Assembly: GCA_050953725.1 (NCBI GenBank)
Contig: JBMNNB010000003.1
Coordinates: forward strand, 372,001 to 436,000
Source of the DNA: DTU053 sp012520115
Lineage (GTDB): Bacteria > Bacillota > Clostridia > Oscillospirales > Acutalibacteraceae
Direction: 5' to 3'
DNA length: 64,000 bases
A program made the position numbers and the translations under genes. Positions 31,826 through 40,532 of this stretch are shown one piece after another. The stretch's first letter is position 1. Every line of letters starts with the position of its first letter. A model generated the notes under the pieces. It did no database searches. It had not been told where the DNA came from and saw only the letters and a list, made by a program, of their open reading frames with translations.

Positions 31826-32620
31826 TTATTTAAATATCCTGTCGGTTCTGTATCGCATTTTAAAGCCCGTTTCCTCGTCCTTGAAAACTTTCGTGGACTT
31901 GAAAAAGGTGTTCTTTTTATGCTTATTAAGGATTTTTTCGCCCACCTGAATGGACTTATCGATATGTTCCATAGAAAGCTTGCCTGTCTTGTGGCTCCAC
32001 CATATCTCATAGCCCTCCGAAAGCTCTTTGATGCGCCGTGCGCTGTCAAGCCACTCCTCGACGGACACGGTGAAGGGATAGTGCATCCAGACGTCGTCGG
32101 CTACGTTATCGCCCACAAATATGAGCTTGTCCTCCTCGTCACGAAGCACCATATGGCCTATGCTGTGGCCGGGAGTGAAGAAAGCGGTAATTGTCTTGCC
32201 GCCGAGATTGAATACCTGTCCTTCGCTTAAGGGCAGCAATCTCGTCCTGCATTCACGCTTAGGTATATCCTTTAAGGAAATGTTATTGCGCACCAGAACA
32301 GACTTGTACCTGTTTGCAGACCACTTTCTGAGCCATTTATTCAGGCGGGTCACAATCATATCCTTTTTGTGGACATAAAGCTCCTCGAACTGAATCATAC
32401 CGCCGATATGGTCTGCATGGCCGTGTGTGGCGACGACTATGAGCGGCAGGTCGGTTATCGATTTTACGAAGCTTTTCAGGTCCGCAAGGCCTGTACCGCA
32501 ATCGATGAGCATTGCCTTTTCGGTTCCCACAATGAGAAAAACAAGGTCAAAACCAAATTCGTTGATTTTGTAGACTCCAGGAGCTATCTGCTCGCATAAA
32601 GACTCGTTGTACTTATTCAT
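31826..32620 (-). CDS. MBL-fold metallohydrolase
   Basis: 264 residues, cytoplasmic. The metallo-beta-lactamase fold shows ATHGHADHIGGM (HxHxDH), FFTPGHSIGHMVL (next His), FVGDNVADD (Asp) and a late WWSHKTGKL (His). The start YKINEFGFDLVFLIVGTEKAMLIDCGTGL is typical of the hydroxyacylglutathione-hydrolase-like branch. Substrate unknown. The ATG at 32620 has a GGGGGAAGAG site; longer in-frame extensions up to 32713 lack one. Confidence 0.88.
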   Translation of the reverse strand: MNKYNESLCEQIAPGVYKINEFGFDLVFLIVGTEKAMLIDCGTGLADLKSFVKSITDLPLIVVATHGHADHIGGMIQFEELYVHKKDMIVTRLNKWLRKWSANRYKSVLVRNNISLKDIPKRECRTRLLPLSEGQVFNLGGKTITAFFTPGHSIGHMVLRDEEDKLIFVGDNVADDVWMHYPFTVSVEEWLDSARRIKELSEGYEIWWSHKTGKLSMEHIDKSIQVGEKILNKHKKNTFFKSTKVFKDEETGFKMRYRTDRIFK

Positions 32621-32723
32621 CTCTTCCCCCAAAATGCGCTGAAATACGGCACTTGTGCGCCGTCCGAGGAAGATTATAGCATAAAATGCCGTTTTAGAAA
32701 ACTCCCGTGCCATATTTTCGCAT

Positions 32724-32749
32724 AAAAAATCCGCCCGAAAGGGCGGATT
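32724..32749 (-). terminator. Terminator after the HtrA gene
   Basis: AATCCGCCC (32728-32736) pairs with GGGCGGATT (32741-32749); on the minus strand a run of six Ts follows. Confidence 0.9.
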
Positions 32750-32760
32750 AATTTGAATTT

Positions 32761-34314
32761 TTATCCGAATGGGAAGTAGAAGCTTGTGGTCGGTTCCTCC
32801 GTGACTGAGGTATCGCCCTTGTCCTCTTTAAGCGTTACCGTCACGTCAAACCGGTCGAGGGAGTAATTCTTGTTCACCCTGACTATTGTCAGTGTCAGCT
32901 TATCCCCTACCTTGGACTGCTCAATCAGATTCGGCAGCACATCAGTGTTGGTAAGGTCCTTGCCGTTTACGGCGATGATTAAATCTTTAACCTGAACCTT
33001 TGAGTTATAGAGGTCGCTGTCCGGGCTGATTTCTTCGATTACTATTGTGCCTGCGGGCAGGTCCTTAAGCTGGACTACTATGCTTAAATTCTGATATGCG
33101 CTTGCGGGCAGGTACTTAATGCCGAGCTTAGGCCTGTTGGGGACATAGCCGTTCTTGACAAGCTGGTTGAATATCTCCTGGAATATCTTGCTGGGAACCG
33201 CAAAGCCCATGCCTTCATAGTCTGTCGAAACAATCTTCATCGAGTTGATGCCGATGACCTGACCACGGGAGTTTACAAGGGCGCCGCCGGAGTTACCCGG
33301 GTTGATGGCTGCGGTGTGCTGGATGCAGATCATTGTGTAGCCGGTGCTGGAGGAGTTGATGGGGCGGTCGATTGCGGAGATTATGCCGTCCGTGAAGGAG
33401 CCTGCAAACTCTGTGCCGCCGGGGTTGCCTATGGCGTATACCTTCTGGCCGACCTCAAGGTTGTCAGAGCTGCCGAACTCGGCTGCCTTCAGACCCTTTG
33501 CCTTGATTCTGACAACGCCGATATCTGTGCGCTTGTCGTAGCCTACGACCTCTGCCACATAGTCGGTGCCGTCATAAAGCTGAACGGAGATGCTTGTGTT
33601 CCTGCTGTTGATGACATGGGCGCAGGTGATGATATAGGTATATTTGTGCTCTTCGTCCTCGCCCATGATTACGCCGGAGCCTTCGGTGTAGATGTTGCCG
33701 TCGCCCGCATATACAAGGATTCCGACCGCTGACTCTCTTATCTTCTTGTAGACGCTCGAAGCATCAAGGCTGTCGCCCGTGTTCTGTCCGTTTGTGGGCT
33801 GTTCGGAATCGTTAAGGTTAAGTGTCGGGGCTTTGTCTGCTCCTTCAATCTTTGTCTCATTCTCTGCGGCGGCGGTGGTGGTCGTATCAGCGCCGATGCT
33901 GCTGATTATGGGATAGAAGCCGTAGGCGACGATTGCAAGGACTATGACAACGATGATAAAGGCATAGACCTTGCTGCCCTTGCTTTTCTTAGGCGGGCGT
34001 CCGTAATAGCCCGAACCCGGCTGTCCGTAGGGGTGCTGATACTGTCCGTTTGAGAAGGGGGCGGAATCTCGATAGTTTGGACTCTGATAGCCCGAAGTCG
34101 GGTTCTGAGCGCTCTGAAAGCCTGAAGGATTCGGGTTCTGACTGCCCGTTTCGTTCGTCTGCGGCTGATTGGCGCTGTCCTGACCGCTCTGATTCTCTTC
34201 CGGGGTGGAATCAGGACCTGAACTATAAATAAAGCCGCTGCCGTTAAGACCGTTTATGCCGCTGTCAGGCTCACGGCCGTTTTCGTTATTATTTAAATTA
34301 TTCTCTGAATTCAT
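32761..34314 (-). CDS. HtrA/DegP-type serine protease with PDZ domain
   Basis: 517 residues. Residues ~1-120 are a cytoplasmic Asn/Gln/Ser/Pro/Tyr-rich low-complexity region; then one membrane helix (VYAFIIVVIVLAIVAYGFYPII). The trypsin-like domain follows with ITCAHVINS (His), DKRTDIGVVRI (Asp) and INPGNSGGALVNS (Ser), and a C-terminal PDZ domain (PAGTIVIEEISPDSDLYNSKVQVKDLIIAVNGK). It degrades or refolds damaged secreted proteins at the membrane. The ATG at 34314 follows GGAGG. It lies downstream of a two-component system on the same strand, a common arrangement in Firmicutes (as with walKR-htrA). Confidence 0.93.
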   Translation of the reverse strand: MNSENNLNNNENGREPDSGINGLNGSGFIYSSGPDSTPEENQSGQDSANQPQTNETGSQNPNPSGFQSAQNPTSGYQSPNYRDSAPFSNGQYQHPYGQPGSGYYGRPPKKSKGSKVYAFIIVVIVLAIVAYGFYPIISSIGADTTTTAAAENETKIEGADKAPTLNLNDSEQPTNGQNTGDSLDASSVYKKIRESAVGILVYAGDGNIYTEGSGVIMGEDEEHKYTYIITCAHVINSRNTSISVQLYDGTDYVAEVVGYDKRTDIGVVRIKAKGLKAAEFGSSDNLEVGQKVYAIGNPGGTEFAGSFTDGIISAIDRPINSSSTGYTMICIQHTAAINPGNSGGALVNSRGQVIGINSMKIVSTDYEGMGFAVPSKIFQEIFNQLVKNGYVPNRPKLGIKYLPASAYQNLSIVVQLKDLPAGTIVIEEISPDSDLYNSKVQVKDLIIAVNGKDLTNTDVLPNLIEQSKVGDKLTLTIVRVNKNYSLDRFDVTVTLKEDKGDTSVTEEPTTSFYFPFG

Positions 34315-34469
34315 ACAGTTGCCTCCATAAAGCAATGTGTTAATACTATATAGTTGAAAGCCTTAAAAAATGAGTGAAATTTTAAAATAAATACACCATT
34401 TGATAAATTCTTTCCCCTTCCGCCTTAATTAAAACAGGGAAAAATTAAAAGAACATTAAAGCCTTTAAA

Positions 34470-35993
34470 TTAATTATAGGCTAAGGGCTCTGTATTAATG
34501 CCAGGAATGAAAACGGCAAATTCGGTATACTGGTCCTTTGTGCTGTTGGCCCTTATTGTGCCTCCGTGCATTTCGACAATGCTTTTTACGATATACAGAC
34601 CGAGTCCTGCGCTCTTAGCGTCGAGGCTTCTTGATTTGTCGACCTTGTAGAACCTGTCGAAGATATTTGAGATTTCGTCCTTGGGGATATAGCTGCCCGT
34701 ATTGCGGATGGCAAACTCCACTCCGTTCGGCTCCTCCGTTAAGGAGACGCTTATGGTGCCGCCCTCGTTCGTGAACTTGACCGCATTGTCAATAAGGTTA
34801 TACACGACCTGATAAATCATATCCTCATCGGCGCTGACTATGGTGCTTTTGATTTTGTCAAGGCCGTAGACACTAATATGCTTCTCGGAAATTGGCCTTT
34901 CAAAGGTCACCATGGCCTTGAAAATCTGCTCGCTTATATTGAAGTCCTTGGGCCTTATCTGCACCTCGCCGGTTTCGATTTTGGAGAGGTTAAGCATTGA
35001 GGTGACAAGCCTTGAAAGCCTGCTGACCTCCGCCGACACTATCTGCAGATAGTGCTTTTGCTTACTTTCGTCAATGGTGCCGTCGAGTATGCCGTCGATG
35101 AAGCCTGCGATTGAGGTCATGGGGGTTTTTAATTCATGTGACACATTCGCAACGAAGCTGCGCCTCGACTCCTCAAGGGCGGACAGGGCGCCCGCCATGT
35201 AGTTTATGGAGGCGGAGAGGGTGGCTATTTCGTCGTTGCCCCTGACGGGCAGCCTGTATGCAAAATTGCCCTCGGCGTACTGCTTTATGGCCTTAGACAT
35301 AAGATTAAGCGGCTTTGTGACGCTGTCTGAGATAATATACACGCTTGTAAGACCCACAATCATGGCAAAGAAGGCGGCGATGAGGAACATGTACAGAACC
35401 GAGAGGAAGTAGGGCTTGAAGGCCACACTGACCTGCTGGGCGGATATTACATATGCCCTCGTAGTGTCGTCAGTCTTTATGGGCATGGCTCCGAGGAAGT
35501 ACTTTTCAACGGAACTTGAAAACCTGCCCGCAGCGCCGTAGCCCTCGGGGCCGATGTTCAGTATAAGCTCGTCGGTCACAAGTATGCCGTTTGTGGAGGG
35601 CTGTGCGACGATTGCCGTCATGTCCTCAGAGAGCATTTCCTTGCTGAATATGACCTTTCCGCTGCTGTCGCAGACGAAAATCGTGGAGTTGGAGCTTTCG
35701 GCCAGCCTTGAAAGTGCGGTGCAGATAAGAATAGCGGAATTCTGCCCCTCGATACTGGAGAGGTCGTCAAGCTTACCCGATTCATAAAAGCCGCCGACGA
35801 AGCTCGCCATGCTGAAGGCGTCGTTCTGCAGCGATTCAATACACTCCTTGCTCCAGAAGCCGGAGACAAAGACCATCATCAATAGTCCCAGGAACACAAG
35901 GCTCGACAGTATGATGAATGCAAGCACAAGGAACAGCCTTTTAAAGAAGGAGCCCTTCTGCATGAAAATTTTAAACGGTTTTAATATACTCAA
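34470..35993 (-). CDS. Sensor histidine kinase
   Basis: 507 residues. Two membrane helices (LFLVLAFIILSSLVFLGLLMMV and SVLYMFLIAAFFAMIVGLTSVYI) flank an extracytoplasmic sensor of ~150 residues. Then HAMP (SDSVTKPLNLMSKAIKQYAE), HisKA with the phosphorylated His in FVANVSHELKTPMTSIAGF, and the ATPase boxes NLIDNAVKFT, DRFYKVDKSR, GLGLYIVKSI. It pairs with the response regulator just upstream. A TTG at 35993 with AGGTGAAGGG is the likely start; the first ATG (35963) lacks a site. Ligand unknown. Confidence 0.93.
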   Translation of the reverse strand: MSILKPFKIFMQKGSFFKRLFLVLAFIILSSLVFLGLLMMVFVSGFWSKECIESLQNDAFSMASFVGGFYESGKLDDLSSIEGQNSAILICTALSRLAESSNSTIFVCDSSGKVIFSKEMLSEDMTAIVAQPSTNGILVTDELILNIGPEGYGAAGRFSSSVEKYFLGAMPIKTDDTTRAYVISAQQVSVAFKPYFLSVLYMFLIAAFFAMIVGLTSVYIISDSVTKPLNLMSKAIKQYAEGNFAYRLPVRGNDEIATLSASINYMAGALSALEESRRSFVANVSHELKTPMTSIAGFIDGILDGTIDESKQKHYLQIVSAEVSRLSRLVTSMLNLSKIETGEVQIRPKDFNISEQIFKAMVTFERPISEKHISVYGLDKIKSTIVSADEDMIYQVVYNLIDNAVKFTNEGGTISVSLTEEPNGVEFAIRNTGSYIPKDEISNIFDRFYKVDKSRSLDAKSAGLGLYIVKSIVEMHGGTIRANSTKDQYTEFAVFIPGINTEPLAYN

Positions 35994-36015
35994 TACCCTT
36001 CACCTCAGGAATTAT

Positions 36016-36048
36016 AAAAAAGGCGGCAAACCTGTTCGGATTTGCCGC
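36016..36048 (-). terminator. Terminator-like hairpin between regulator and kinase genes
   Basis: GCGGCAAA (36023-36030) pairs with TTTGCCGC (36041-36048); on the minus strand CTTTTTT follows. It lies between the stop of the response regulator (36062) and the start of its kinase (35993), so it should reduce kinase expression relative to the regulator. Confidence 0.75.
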
Positions 36049-36061
36049 ATTGGGTGTCCTA

Positions 36062-36766
36062 TCAGCCGTTAGCGGGCGGTTCCTTCGTTTCGAATTTATA
36101 GCCCACGCTCCATACGGTTTTTAATTCCCATTTGTCAGATACTCCTTCGAGCTTTTCACGAAGTCGCTTGACATGGACGTCAACGGTTCTCGAATCGCCG
36201 TAATAGTCAAAGCCCCATACCTCATCAAGAAGCTGATCCCTTGTAAAGACCCTGTTCGGATTGCTTGCGAGGTGGTAGATAAGCTCAAGCTCTTTCGGCG
36301 GTGTGTCTATCTGCACGCCGTTTACACGCAGCTCATAGTTGGTGAGGTTGATGACAAGCTTGTCGTAGCGTACCTCCTTGGTCTGCTCGGGTGCCTGAGT
36401 GCCGACACGCCTTAAAACAGCCTTGATTCTTGCTATGACCTCTTTTGTTTCAAAGGGCTTGACTATATAGTCGTCGGCGCCGAGTTCAAGACCGAGAACC
36501 TTGTCAAAGGTTTCGCCCTTGGCGGTGAGCATAATCACGGGAGTTGACGAAAGGGACCTGATTTTGCGGCAAACCTGCCAGCCGTCAAGGCCGGGCAGCA
36601 TAATATCAAGCAGTACAAGGTCCGGCTTTACGGAGTTGAAGCTCTCGATAGCGTCCTGACCGTTGTTGAATATGACCGTTGAAAATCCCTCTTTTTCAAG
36701 ATAAAGACGGAGAAGCTCGCATATATTGCCGTCGTCATCGACAATCATAATTTTTTCATTAGCCAT
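36062..36766 (-). CDS. Response regulator, OmpR/PhoB family
   Basis: 234 residues. Receiver: IMIVDDDGNI (acidic pocket), LVLLDIMLPGLDG (phosphorylated Asp), VIMLTAKGE, DDYIVKPF (Lys). C-terminal winged helix: LVINLTNYELRVNGVQIDTPPKELELIYHLASNPNRVFTRDQLLDEVWGFDYYGDSRTVDVHVKRLREK. It binds DNA on phosphorylation by the kinase gene that follows. AAAAGGAG precedes the ATG. Targets are not evident; the HtrA gene downstream is a candidate. Confidence 0.95.
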   Translation of the reverse strand: MANEKIMIVDDDGNICELLRLYLEKEGFSTVIFNNGQDAIESFNSVKPDLVLLDIMLPGLDGWQVCRKIRSLSSTPVIMLTAKGETFDKVLGLELGADDYIVKPFETKEVIARIKAVLRRVGTQAPEQTKEVRYDKLVINLTNYELRVNGVQIDTPPKELELIYHLASNPNRVFTRDQLLDEVWGFDYYGDSRTVDVHVKRLREKLEGVSDKWELKTVWSVGYKFETKEPPANG

Positions 36767-36886
36767 TTCTTTTCTCCTTTTCTTTAGTACTGTGCGATTG
36801 CTTTAAAAAAAAGTGTAGCAACAATTCGTGAAATAATTATTAATTTATTCTGACAATCAGGGAAATAAATCGGCTTATAGTTAAAT

Positions 36887-36913
36887 AAACGGCGGTCAGA
36901 ACAGACGCCGTTT
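36887..36913 (-). terminator. Hairpin after the surface-protein gene
   Basis: AAACGGCGGTC (from 36887) pairs with GACGCCGTTT (36904-36913) with one bulged base; only weakly T-rich after it on the minus strand. Confidence 0.45.
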
Positions 36914-36943
36914 ATATCTATTGCGGCCGGGTAATTTTTAGTG

Positions 36944-39022
36944 TTAATCCTCGACGGGTATGACCTCTTCGGGAATTTCCACTACCCCTTTTTGCCTTCT
37001 TCTCGCAAATACCGTCACGACCACCGCCGCTGCGGCTGTAATCGGGAGCAGTATGTAGACCATATTCTTCTTTACAAAGGATGCGGAGGATTCATTGTCG
37101 AACACGATTCTGCCGCCGGAATTGGAGGCACTGAGTCCGATTGCATAGCCGTCTGCGTCCGTCACATACTCATAGCCCTTGGGCGGCTCTATAAGGTCTT
37201 CCACCGGCAGATAGGGCACGACATTGACGGGGGGCTGAACCTCCGGCTCGGGAGCCTTTCCGGGCTCTTTATACTGATAATATGAGCCGTCGATTAAATC
37301 CGGAGCGTTGTGCAGCACCTGAGGAGTACCGCCGCCTTCATCTGCGGGAGCGTCGGGCAGGAAGGAAAGCTCAAGCAGATTTGCAGCCTGCTCGGAAACG
37401 CTATTGAAAAGCTTGTTTTCCTTAAGCGCACCGAAGCCGGGAAGCTTTTCGGCCTTGAGCAGGTCAAGACCGCCTATGCCGCTTAAGACTGCGCCTTTAA
37501 GCACCGTCGAGCCGGACTTGAAGGCATTCTCAAAGAAGCCCGAAAGGGAGTCTAAGGAAATATCGGAGAATGAGAAATCGGGAATAAGCAGTGAGGAAAT
37601 GTCCTTAATCCTGTCGGGAACGCCGCCGATTATGGAATCGAGAACATCGGTGACGTCCTCCTTTGAGGGGAACAAATCGTTGATGAGGTCATCGATTGAG
37701 CCTACACCGCCGCCACCGCCGCCGTTGCTGCCGCCTGAAGCGGGCACAAGCTCGGTGCCGTTGACTATTGTGATTTTATATACGTTTGTATTGGTCGAGC
37801 CGTCCTTTGTGTAGCTGACCTTAATCTCGACAACCTGCTCTTTTAGGCTGGTATCGAGCGGAACTTCGGAATAATAATTGTCCTTAACCGGAACGCCGTT
37901 TGCGGTGATGACGACCTTTGCGCCGTCGCCGTCCTTATAAAGTGCGGCGGGGTTAATCCAGATCGAGCTGCGCTTGTATTTAAGCGTGCCCTTGTAATTA
38001 TAGATGTCGCAGTAGAACTCGCCTTCTTCAATGTCGAAGAAGTCGGTATTCTTGGCAACCGTCAGGAAGGCGTCTGTATAGTCGCTGTCTGAGCGGATTG
38101 AGAGGTTTGCCGTCTTGCCCATGAGCTGAAGTATGTACAGAGGCACCCTGTCATTAGCAATGGCCTTTTCGAGCTCGACAGGATCCAGAGAAACATCGTA
38201 TTGCAGGCCGAGCATGGCTGCGAGATATTTGAGCTTAATCTCCTCAAAGCTTGCGCTCTTTGCGTCTATTGCTATGCCCTGCTTTTCGATTGTCATAACG
38301 GCGGTGAGCCTGTAAACCTCCTCCTTGGGAGTGTCCTTGGTCACCTCATAGCCAGCCGTATAGAGGGCCACCTTACAGGTTGCTACTATGTAGGATTCGA
38401 GATTTGTAAGCGAAACGTCATCTATCCACTTACCGAGCATGGACACATCCATGCCGAAAACCTTTGCTATAACCGTAATGGCCGCAGATTCAAGGCTTGT
38501 ACCCTTCGGGAAGCTGGATATATCGAGGGATGAGCGGCTCATGGCGGCATAGAGGGTCCTTGCAAGTATCAATGTCGTACTGTCTTTAAGGCCGTTTTCG
38601 GGATATTTGATGCCGCTGCTCTGAAGCCAGAACTTAATATACTCGTCGCTGACATTCATCTCCGTTGCGGCGGAGAACTTGTTGAGCTGTTCCATGACAT
38701 AGAGGTATGCGGCCTCCTGAGAGCTTGGGTCAAGCTCGTAAAGGTCAAGATAATAGCCGACGTTCTGGGCAAAGCTCTCCGGCGTGTCCGAATAGGGATA
38801 GTCGGGCTGAGCTATAAGCTTTACCCTTTCGGTAAGGCCCTGAACGGACAGCACATCCTCTTTAACGATTAAATCCTTGAGCCATGCGGTGTTCGGACTG
38901 TCATATGTAAATTGTGTTTCAACAAACATAATCGCTGCCGATGCAAGCATAGAGCTTGCCAGCATGGATGTTATAATTAAAACAGACAGGAGGGTCAGGA
39001 CTAATCGTTTAGTAAGTTTCAT
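36944..39022 (-). CDS. Cell-surface protein with cadherin-like beta-sandwich and C-terminal membrane anchor
   Basis: 692 residues. Signal peptide (MKLTKRLVLTLLSVLIITSM), a helical N-terminal half of ~330 residues that repeats motifs such as SLESYIVATCKVALY and YLAAMLGLQYDVS, then a beta-rich section (FYCDIYNYKGTLKYKRSSIW, VPLDTSLKEQVVEIKVSYTKDGS), a cadherin-like beta-sandwich in which YKITIVNGTELV is the final strand. After a Gly-rich linker and a Pro/Glu-rich stretch comes a C-terminal helix (MVYILLPITAAAAVVVTVFA) with RRRQK as stop-transfer. No LPxTG, so it is held by the helix. Function unknown. CGGAGGA precedes the ATG at 39022. Confidence 0.7.
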   Translation of the reverse strand: MKLTKRLVLTLLSVLIITSMLASSMLASAAIMFVETQFTYDSPNTAWLKDLIVKEDVLSVQGLTERVKLIAQPDYPYSDTPESFAQNVGYYLDLYELDPSSQEAAYLYVMEQLNKFSAATEMNVSDEYIKFWLQSSGIKYPENGLKDSTTLILARTLYAAMSRSSLDISSFPKGTSLESAAITVIAKVFGMDVSMLGKWIDDVSLTNLESYIVATCKVALYTAGYEVTKDTPKEEVYRLTAVMTIEKQGIAIDAKSASFEEIKLKYLAAMLGLQYDVSLDPVELEKAIANDRVPLYILQLMGKTANLSIRSDSDYTDAFLTVAKNTDFFDIEEGEFYCDIYNYKGTLKYKRSSIWINPAALYKDGDGAKVVITANGVPVKDNYYSEVPLDTSLKEQVVEIKVSYTKDGSTNTNVYKITIVNGTELVPASGGSNGGGGGGVGSIDDLINDLFPSKEDVTDVLDSIIGGVPDRIKDISSLLIPDFSFSDISLDSLSGFFENAFKSGSTVLKGAVLSGIGGLDLLKAEKLPGFGALKENKLFNSVSEQAANLLELSFLPDAPADEGGGTPQVLHNAPDLIDGSYYQYKEPGKAPEPEVQPPVNVVPYLPVEDLIEPPKGYEYVTDADGYAIGLSASNSGGRIVFDNESSASFVKKNMVYILLPITAAAAVVVTVFARRRQKGVVEIPEEVIPVED

Positions 39023-39285
39023 TAGATTCCTCCGCTTGTAATAACAGTACGGTTTATATATACTTCCAAAAATAAAGACAATTCCAGACATAATCTTGTT
39101 ATTATAATAAACCCTGCGTCATTAAAAGTCAATAGTAAAAACAGTCAGGAGAGCGAAAGTTTTCCGTTTTCTGGCGACTGTGCAGAAGGGCTGAAAGCTT
39201 GATATACCGGGCTTTTTAAGGCGAATTGACGCAAAAAAAGTGCTGAACGGGAGATAAAATCAGATTTTGCTGCGTTAAGTGAATA

Positions 39286-39321
39286 AAAAATCAGAGGAAA
39301 CCACATATGCGGTTTCCTCTG
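39286..39321 (-). terminator. Terminator after the cohesin-like gene
   Basis: CAGAGGAAACC (39292-39302) pairs with GGTTTCCTCTG (39311-39321); on the minus strand ATTTTTTATTC follows. Confidence 0.9.
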
Positions 39322-39337
39322 CATGCTTTATTTCAGC

Positions 39338-40024
39338 TTATTTCTTTTTCTTTGTAACTACGAATGCAGCTGCAGCAACAGCGAGTGTAGCGATAGCAGC
39401 GGATGCAAGAGCATCACCGGAGGAAAGACCGGTCTTCGGGATTGTGGTGGGCTTTGTTGTGGCAGGAGCAGTTGTTGTGGTAGCGGGAGCTGCTGTTGTG
39501 GTCTCTTCTTCCTTGGGAGCCAATGTTACCTTAGCAACGTTAACCTTTGCATCGTTAACGGTGATAGGCTCATTTTCGATTGTGCCTGCCTCGAAAGCAG
39601 CCTTCTTAGCCTTAGCAGCGTCCTTAACCTTGAGGGTTACGACCATGAGTACGAAATTGTCAGCATTGACAGGCTCGTCTTCGTCATCGGAAGCTTCAAC
39701 CTTGGTGGGGATTGCGAATGCGCCGCTAACTGATGTTGTGCCTGTGATAAGGTCGCCAACGATTGTAGCGCCGGAGTTCTTGGTGTCAATGCCGGGGCTC
39801 ATCTTAACATAGCTGTAAGCGTCACCGTCAAACTTGAGATAGAAAGCACCGTCCATCAAGCCAGCTGCGTTCTTAAGAATAACATTAACCTTGACTTCGC
39901 CTTTGTCGTTAGCTTCGCCAACATTAATAGCAAGCTTAGGATCAGCGGCGAATGCTGTAAGAGCCATACCTGCCATAAGAGCAAGAACGACTAAACCAAC
40001 AAGTAATTTCTTTGTAAGTTTCAT
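39338..40024 (-). CDS. Cohesin-like surface protein with IPKTG sorting signal
   Basis: 228 residues. Signal peptide (MKLTKKLLVGLVVLALMAGM, cleaved after AFA). Residues ~26-160 have the pattern of a cohesin beta-sandwich: KLAINVGEANDKGEVKVNVILKNAAGLMDGAFYLKFDGDAYSYVKMSPG, then VLMVVTLKVKDAAKAKKAAFEAGTI. A Thr/Pro linker (ETTTAAPATTTTAPATTKPT) leads to IPKTG, a hydrophobic helix and KKKK, a sortase-type wall-sorting signal with Ile for Leu. It could display dockerin-bearing proteins on the wall. An ATG at 40024 is used because AAAGGA abuts the earlier ATG at 40033. Strong promoter and terminator suggest high expression. Cohesin identity is from pattern, not a search. Confidence 0.7.
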   Translation of the reverse strand: MKLTKKLLVGLVVLALMAGMALTAFAADPKLAINVGEANDKGEVKVNVILKNAAGLMDGAFYLKFDGDAYSYVKMSPGIDTKNSGATIVGDLITGTTSVSGAFAIPTKVEASDDEDEPVNADNFVLMVVTLKVKDAAKAKKAAFEAGTIENEPITVNDAKVNVAKVTLAPKEEETTTAAPATTTTAPATTKPTTIPKTGLSSGDALASAAIATLAVAAAAFVVTKKKK

Positions 40025-40115
40025 TTCAACCATCCTTTAAAGATTTTTTATATAAAGAACCCGCGCCGGTTCCTTTATACCAAAAGTACAACCACATATC
40101 CGGTTATACGCAAGT

Positions 40116-40144
40116 ATTATATCCGATTATATCATTAGCGTCAA
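40116..40144 (-). promoter_or_regulatory. Sigma-A promoter of the cohesin-like gene
   Basis: On the minus strand TTGACG (40144-40139), a 17-base spacer and TATAAT (40121-40116). An untranslated leader of ~85 bases contains a hairpin (AAGGAACCG/CGGGTTCTT, about 40057-40077). The remainder of the ~500-base divergent gap (40025-40532) holds only AT-rich sequence and the plus-strand promoter listed next. Confidence 0.8.
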
Positions 40145-40484
40145 TACATTTTAGCAAAAAAATCTTTCCGTCAGTGCCATAATAACTCCGAAAAGTAAAT
40201 ATTAGTCATAGCCAAACTTTTGCAAAATACGATATGATAAGCCTTCTCACATTTTGTGCTTTTCTGTATAAACTAAGATTTACATGCGCCATTTTTTAAG
40301 CTTACATAACCTGCCTTAAATAAATATTAAAATTCTCTGCATAGATTTGCATGGACTTTTCCGACCATGAAGGTTAATATTGTAAGCGAAGGGCGAAATA
40401 TCGGCAATCAAACCTGCGTCATAACTTAGACTGTCGCCGCTTGATTATTGTTTCATTTTTTTATTCAAATATTTTTGATTATTT

Positions 40485-40513
40485 TTTCCTAAAGCTGTAT
40501 AATCAAGATAACA
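40485..40513 (+). promoter_or_regulatory. Sigma-A promoter of the GH2 gene
   Basis: TTGATT (40485-40490), a 17-base spacer and TATAAT (40508-40513), 20 bases before the ATG at 40533. Confidence 0.75.
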
Positions 40514-40532
40514 AAATTACGGAGGTTTTTCA

